Positions 46,349 to 49,567 of a stretch of DNA of 49,567 nt are shown here, in pieces. The notes under the pieces were generated by a model that worked only from the letters and a program-made list of their open reading frames with translations, did no database searches and had not been told where the DNA came from. The stretch lies in assembly GCA_017434855.1 (NCBI GenBank), contig JAFRUA010000024.1:1-49567 (forward strand), read 5' to 3'. A program made the position numbers and the translations under genes. The DNA is from Clostridia bacterium (GTDB taxonomy: Bacteria > Bacillota > Clostridia > Oscillospirales > Acutalibacteraceae). The first letter of the stretch is position 1. The number at the start of each line of letters is the position of its first letter.

Positions 46349-48031
46349 ATGATAAAACGATTCTGTGCGCTTTTGATCTGCGCATTGCTGCTTTGCACGT
46401 TCGCGGTCCCGCTGTCAGCCGGCGCGGAAACTGCCGAGTGCGAAGACGGGGCGCATCAGTTCGGCGACTGGGTGATCGTGACCGCGTCGACCTGCACGGA
46501 AAAAGGGCTGCAGACCCGGACATGCTCTCTTTGCGGAAAAACCGAGGAGCAAAAGACCAACGCCCTTGGCCATGATTACAGCACGGACTATGTTCCGATC
46601 CGCCCGGCAACCTGCACCGCAGACGGGACCGAGGCGCACAAGTGCAGCCGCTGCGACGATTATATCGGTCTGCGTGTCGTCACAAAGACGGGGCACGCGT
46701 TCAGCGACTGGGCGGTTCGCACGCCGGCGGGCTGTCTTACAGACGGCGAAGAGTATCAGATCTGCGCCAAATGTCAGGAGGAGCGCACGCGCATTTTGCC
46801 GGCGCTGGGGCATGACGAGGTCATTGACGAGCCGATCGAGCCGAAGTGCATGGTCAACGGCCGCACGGCCGGCACACACTGCAGCCGCTGCGGCACGGTG
46901 TTTGTGAAGCCGGAGATCGTTCCCTCCACCGGGCACGATGTGGTCACGGACGAGGCGGTTCCCGCAACCTGCACCACAGACGGAAAAACCGAAGGCAGCC
47001 ATTGCAGCCGCTGCGGACTGGTGATCGAGCCGCAGACCACGGTTCCGAAGCTGGGGCACAAGACCGTGATCGACGAAGCGGTCTCGTCCACCTGCTCGGT
47101 GCCGGGCAAGACCGAGGGCAGCCATTGTGAGCGCTGCGGGCAGGTGTTCTTTCCGCAAAAGGAACTGCCGCTGCGCAGCCATGATTACGAGATCTCCTTT
47201 GTGCCGAAAACCTGCACGACCGACGGCTATACCCTGCACACCTGCCGGTTGTGCGGCGCAACCAGCATGAGCGATTTTGATTACGCGGTCGGGCACAAGC
47301 TGGTCTATGAACCGGCGATTCCGGAAACCTGCACCACCGACGGCCTGTCGGCCAAGGCAACCTGCACGGTCTGCGGCGAGGTGGTGGAGCCGGCGCGGGT
47401 CATTCCGGCGCTCGGTCACCGGTGGGTCCTGACTGTGACGCCCGCAACCACCCGGACGGATGGCCGTGTGATCAAATCCTGCAGCATCTGCGGCGAAGTG
47501 AAACCGGGCTGCGACGTTGCGGTTGCCAAAATCGCTTCGATCAAGCTGTCGCAAAAGAAATACATCTGTGACGGCAAAAAGAAAACCCCGACCGTTACCA
47601 TCACCGACGCGGACGGAAAGACGCTGAAATACAAAAAGGATTATAAGCTTGCCTATGACTCGGGCCGCAAAAAGATCGGGACCTATTATGTCACCGTGAC
47701 CTTCTGCGGCAAATACGCGGGCACCAAGGCGCTGCGGTTCTATGTCGTGTTCGGCCGGCCGGCCGGCCTTGCCGCCAAGGCGAAAGACGGCGGCGTTGTC
47801 GGGCTGAGCTGGGACAAGACGCCCGGCGCGGCCAGATATTACATTGAGTGTTCCACCAGCAAAAAGGGCACCTATACACAGGTCGGCGCCACGGCAAAGA
47901 ATTATATCAATCTCAAGGGCCTGAAAAGCAACACGACCTACTATTTCCGCATCCGGGCCTTCACCGTATCCACCACGGGCGAAAAGGTCTTCAGCGGCTA
48001 CAGCGCGCCGGTCAAGGTGACAACAAAGTAG
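46349..48031 (+). CDS. Secreted protein with nine Cys/His repeats, a beta domain and Fn3
   Basis: The 560-aa protein has signal peptide MIKRFCALLICALLLCTFAV ending near SAGAET. Residues about 35-395 contain nine repeats of 38-41 aa. Each has a first Cys in a TCT-DG-like turn, a CxxC knuckle (CSRC, CERC, CSLC and so on) 8-10 residues later, and a final Gly-His or Ser-His. The ninth repeat lacks the first Cys (TTRTDG). A beta-rich domain (VAKIASIKLSQKKYI ... GTYYVTVTFCGKYAG) and an Fn3 domain (GVVGLSWDKTPGAARYYIE ... TTYYFRIRAF) follow. No anchor motif is seen. Three Cys and one His per repeat could bind metal or form disulfides. The function is unknown, with adhesion or matrix binding plausible. 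Start: AAAGG upstream of ATG 46349. Confidence 0.85.
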   Translation: MIKRFCALLICALLLCTFAVPLSAGAETAECEDGAHQFGDWVIVTASTCTEKGLQTRTCSLCGKTEEQKTNALGHDYSTDYVPIRPATCTADGTEAHKCSRCDDYIGLRVVTKTGHAFSDWAVRTPAGCLTDGEEYQICAKCQEERTRILPALGHDEVIDEPIEPKCMVNGRTAGTHCSRCGTVFVKPEIVPSTGHDVVTDEAVPATCTTDGKTEGSHCSRCGLVIEPQTTVPKLGHKTVIDEAVSSTCSVPGKTEGSHCERCGQVFFPQKELPLRSHDYEISFVPKTCTTDGYTLHTCRLCGATSMSDFDYAVGHKLVYEPAIPETCTTDGLSAKATCTVCGEVVEPARVIPALGHRWVLTVTPATTRTDGRVIKSCSICGEVKPGCDVAVAKIASIKLSQKKYICDGKKKTPTVTITDADGKTLKYKKDYKLAYDSGRKKIGTYYVTVTFCGKYAGTKALRFYVVFGRPAGLAAKAKDGGVVGLSWDKTPGAARYYIECSTSKKGTYTQVGATAKNYINLKGLKSNTTYYFRIRAFTVSTTGEKVFSGYSAPVKVTTK

Positions 48032-48052
48032 AAGCAACAGAAGAATAACTCA

Positions 48053-48088
48053 AACGGGCAAAGCGTGATTGCGGCGCCCGTTCTTTTT
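48053..48088 (+). terminator. Terminator after the repeat protein gene
   Basis: AACGGGC / GCCCGTT stem with a 16-base loop containing a small inner GC/GC pair, then CTTTTTG. Confidence 0.8.
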
Positions 48089-48136
48089 GTGCAAAACAAA
48101 AACATTGCCTTGTCCGGATTTTTTTGCGGAAAAGGC

Positions 48137-48165
48137 TTGCAAATTTTTTCGTTTTGTTATAGAAT
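48137..48165 (+). promoter_or_regulatory. Promoter of pgk-tpiA
   Basis: TTGCAA (48137-48142), a 17-bp spacer and TAGAAT (48160-48165). Confidence 0.75.
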
Positions 48166-48172
48166 AATTCTA
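48160..48172 (+). promoter_or_regulatory. 13-bp palindrome on the pgk -10 box (PerR/Fur-box-like)
   Basis: TAGAAT-A-ATTCTA, perfect around one base. Aligned to the PerR box (TTATAAT-N-ATTATAA) it keeps the 7-1-7 layout with about 11 of 14 positions equal. It overlaps the -10, so a bound repressor would block transcription. Confidence 0.35.
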
Positions 48173-48219
48173 ATTGGAAATCAATGATTTGCCATAAAAA
48201 TACCGAAAGGAACGAAACT

Positions 48220-49413
48220 ATGAACGTACTCAACAAGAAATCTGTCAAAGACATCGACGTCAAAGGCAAAAAGGTCCTTGTCCGCTGCGACTTCAACGTC
48301 AAAATGGAAAACGGCGTCATCACCAGCGACAAGCGCATCGTCGCGTCGCTGCCCACCATTCAATATCTGCTTGACAACGGCGCCAAGGTCATCCTTTGTT
48401 CCCATCTTGGCCGGCCAAAGGGCGAATTCAATCCGGAATTTTCGCTGGCGCCCGTCGCCGCGCGTCTGAGCGAGCTGCTGGGCATCGAGGTCAAAATGGC
48501 CAAGGACGTTGTGGGCGAGAGCGCAAAGAGCCTTGCCGCCGACCTGAAAGCGGGCGAAGTGCTGCTGCTTGAAAACGTGCGGTTCCACGCGGAAGAGACC
48601 AAGAATGACCCCGAATTCTCCAAGGCGTTGGCCTCTTTGGCAGAAATCTATGTCAACGACGCCTTCGGCTCTGCACACAGAGCGCACTCCTCCACCACCG
48701 GCGTAGCCGACTATCTGCCGGCCGTCTGCGGTTTCCTGATCCAGAAGGAGCTGGATTATATCGGCGGCGCGCTTGAAAATCCGAAGCGCCCGCTGGTCGC
48801 CATCCTCGGCGGCGCGAAAGTGTCCGATAAAATCGGCGTCATCACCAACCTGATGGAAAGCGTGGATACCCTGATCGTCGGCGGCGGCATGGCCTACACC
48901 TTCTTTGCCGCGCTCGGCCACACGGTCGGCACCTCACTGCTGGAGGCCGACAAGATCGACCTTGCCAAGGGCATGATGGACAAGGCGAAGGAAAAGGGCG
49001 TCAACTTCCTGATCCCGGTCGATAACGTGATCGGCAAGGAATACAAAGAAGATACCGAATACAAAGTGGTCGATTCCGACGACATTCCTGATGGCTGGAT
49101 GGGCCTTGACATCGGTCCCAAGAGCACGGCGCTCTTTGCCGAGGCTGTCAAGGACGCCGGCACCGTGATCTGGAACGGCCCGATGGGCGTTTCCGAATGG
49201 GAGCACTTTGCAAACGGTACGATCGGCGTGGCCACCGCGATTGCAGAAAGTGACGCGATCTCCATCATCGGCGGCGGCGACAGCGCGGCTGCCATCCAGA
49301 AGCTCGGCTTCGCGGACAAGATGACGCACATCTCCACCGGCGGCGGCGCTTCTCTGGAATTCTTAGAGGGCAAGCAGCTTCCCGGTATCGTCGCGCTGAA
49401 CGAAAAAGTCTGA
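48220..49413 (+). CDS. pgk: Phosphoglycerate kinase
   Basis: The 397-aa glycolytic enzyme transfers phosphate from 1,3-bisphosphoglycerate to ADP. The signature [12 protein letters not shown] near the N-terminus (substrate-binding Asp, Asn, Arg), [19 protein letters not shown] and the nucleotide-side GGGDSAAA with [13 protein letters not shown] are intact. Length is standard. GAAAGGAACG supports ATG 48220 over the in-frame ATG at 48184, which lies upstream of that site. tpiA follows after 27 bp. The usual gap gene is not directly upstream. Confidence 0.98.
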   Translation: MNVLNKKSVKDIDVKGKKVLVRCDFNVKMENGVITSDKRIVASLPTIQYLLDNGAKVILCSHLGRPKGEFNPEFSLAPVAARLSELLGIEVKMAKDVVGESAKSLAADLKAGEVLLLENVRFHAEETKNDPEFSKALASLAEIYVNDAFGSAHRAHSSTTGVADYLPAVCGFLIQKELDYIGGALENPKRPLVAILGGAKVSDKIGVITNLMESVDTLIVGGGMAYTFFAALGHTVGTSLLEADKIDLAKGMMDKAKEKGVNFLIPVDNVIGKEYKEDTEYKVVDSDDIPDGWMGLDIGPKSTALFAEAVKDAGTVIWNGPMGVSEWEHFANGTIGVATAIAESDAISIIGGGDSAAAIQKLGFADKMTHISTGGGASLEFLEGKQLPGIVALNEKV

Positions 49414-49440
49414 TCCCGACATAAAGAAAGTAATAGTATC

Positions 49441-49567
49441 ATGAATAAAGCTCTGCGTAAAGCCGTGATCGCCGGCAACTGGAAAATGAACAAGACGCCC
49501 GCCGAAACGAAGGTGCTGATCGAAGAAATGAAGCCCCTCGTCAAGGACGCGGACTGCGACGTGGTAC
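49441..49567 (+). CDS. tpiA: Triosephosphate isomerase, N-terminal part (cut by window end)
   Basis: A frame opens at ATG 49441 and runs off the window. The first 42 residues include [18 protein letters not shown], where the N-K of GNWKMNK contains the catalytic-site Asn and Lys of triosephosphate isomerase. It is the second gene of the pgk-tpiA glycolytic operon. The ribosome site is weak (AAGAAAGTAATAG). Confidence 0.95.
   Translation, partial: MNKALRKAVIAGNWKMNKTPAETKVLIEEMKPLVKDADCDVV

Noticed and set aside
46415-48037. 540-aa minus-strand open frame opposite the Cys-rich repeat gene
   Set aside because: It mirrors the codon structure of the real gene. There is no ribosome site, and the composition is unlike a protein.
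1-49567. tRNA, rRNA or CRISPR arrays
   Set aside because: Intergenic gaps were read for cloverleaf-like or regularly spaced repeats. None was seen. The only tandem repeats are the heptamer at 132 and the 12-bp linker repeat at 34967.

Overview
The window reads as chromosomal DNA of a GC-rich, spore-forming member of the Clostridia. A gut Oscillospiraceae-like lineage is my best guess. The signs are SpoVM and SpoIVA genes, a SpoVB/MazG/S4 cluster in the order of Bacillus yabM-yabN-yabO, Firmicutes-type Rel, CarD and HemZ, strong Shine-Dalgarno sites and sigma-A promoters with 17-bp spacers. No rRNA, tRNA, CRISPR array or phage was seen. The species cannot be named from sequence alone.

Layout. 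1-250: start of an IS5-like transposase (minus) and a heptamer repeat. 250-2120: spore-coat base genes, namely a 48-aa membrane peptide, a 22-aa SpoVM and SpoIVA. 2220-3550: a FAD oxidoreductase. 3700-13390: a long co-directional run recJ, rel, dtd, MBL hydrolase, hemZ, nucleoside kinase, spoVB-like flippase. 13400-17650: mazG, hup, rqcP-like S4 gene, rpsO and pnp. 17700-21370: ECF S-component, GPH sugar symporter and metallophosphoesterase. 21680-24290: a tight four-gene unit with an AlkD-like protein and three proteins of unknown function. 24300-26960: a metal-responsive operon with an ArsR/SmtB sensor, a detached HMA protein and a P1B ATPase. 27070-33270: phosphoesterase, then minus-strand zinc ribbon, sigma factor, mnmA, old-yellow-enzyme type reductase and carD. 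33400-33620: a 221-bp element with perfect 17-bp terminal inverted repeats. 33640-36420: three related secreted-type genes built from one repeated domain. 36550-42620: nucleoside salvage genes deoC-pdp and deoD-deoB-cdd, separated by a secreted lipase on the other strand. 42830-46080: a three-gene acyl ligase / condensation protein / carrier protein operon. 46350-48030: a secreted Cys-rich repeat protein. 48220 to the end: pgk and the start of tpiA.

How the genes work together. SpoVM and SpoIVA build the base of the spore coat on the forespore membrane. Rel, Dtd, RqcP, MazG, S15 and PNPase are stress, quality-control and RNA-turnover functions. The deo genes convert nucleosides to bases and pentose phosphates. 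The metal operon senses and exports Zn/Cd/Pb-type ions.

Best candidates for something new: (1) the free-standing ligase-condensation-ACP operon under a promoter flanked by a perfect 9-bp inverted repeat. It looks like a split one-module amide- or ester-forming pathway. (2) The lipoprotein cluster at 33.6-36.4 kb, where five copies of one domain are spread over three genes and a single in-frame TGA separates the last two. (3) The secreted protein with nine Cys/His repeats. All functional statements rest on motifs and context read by eye, with no database search.
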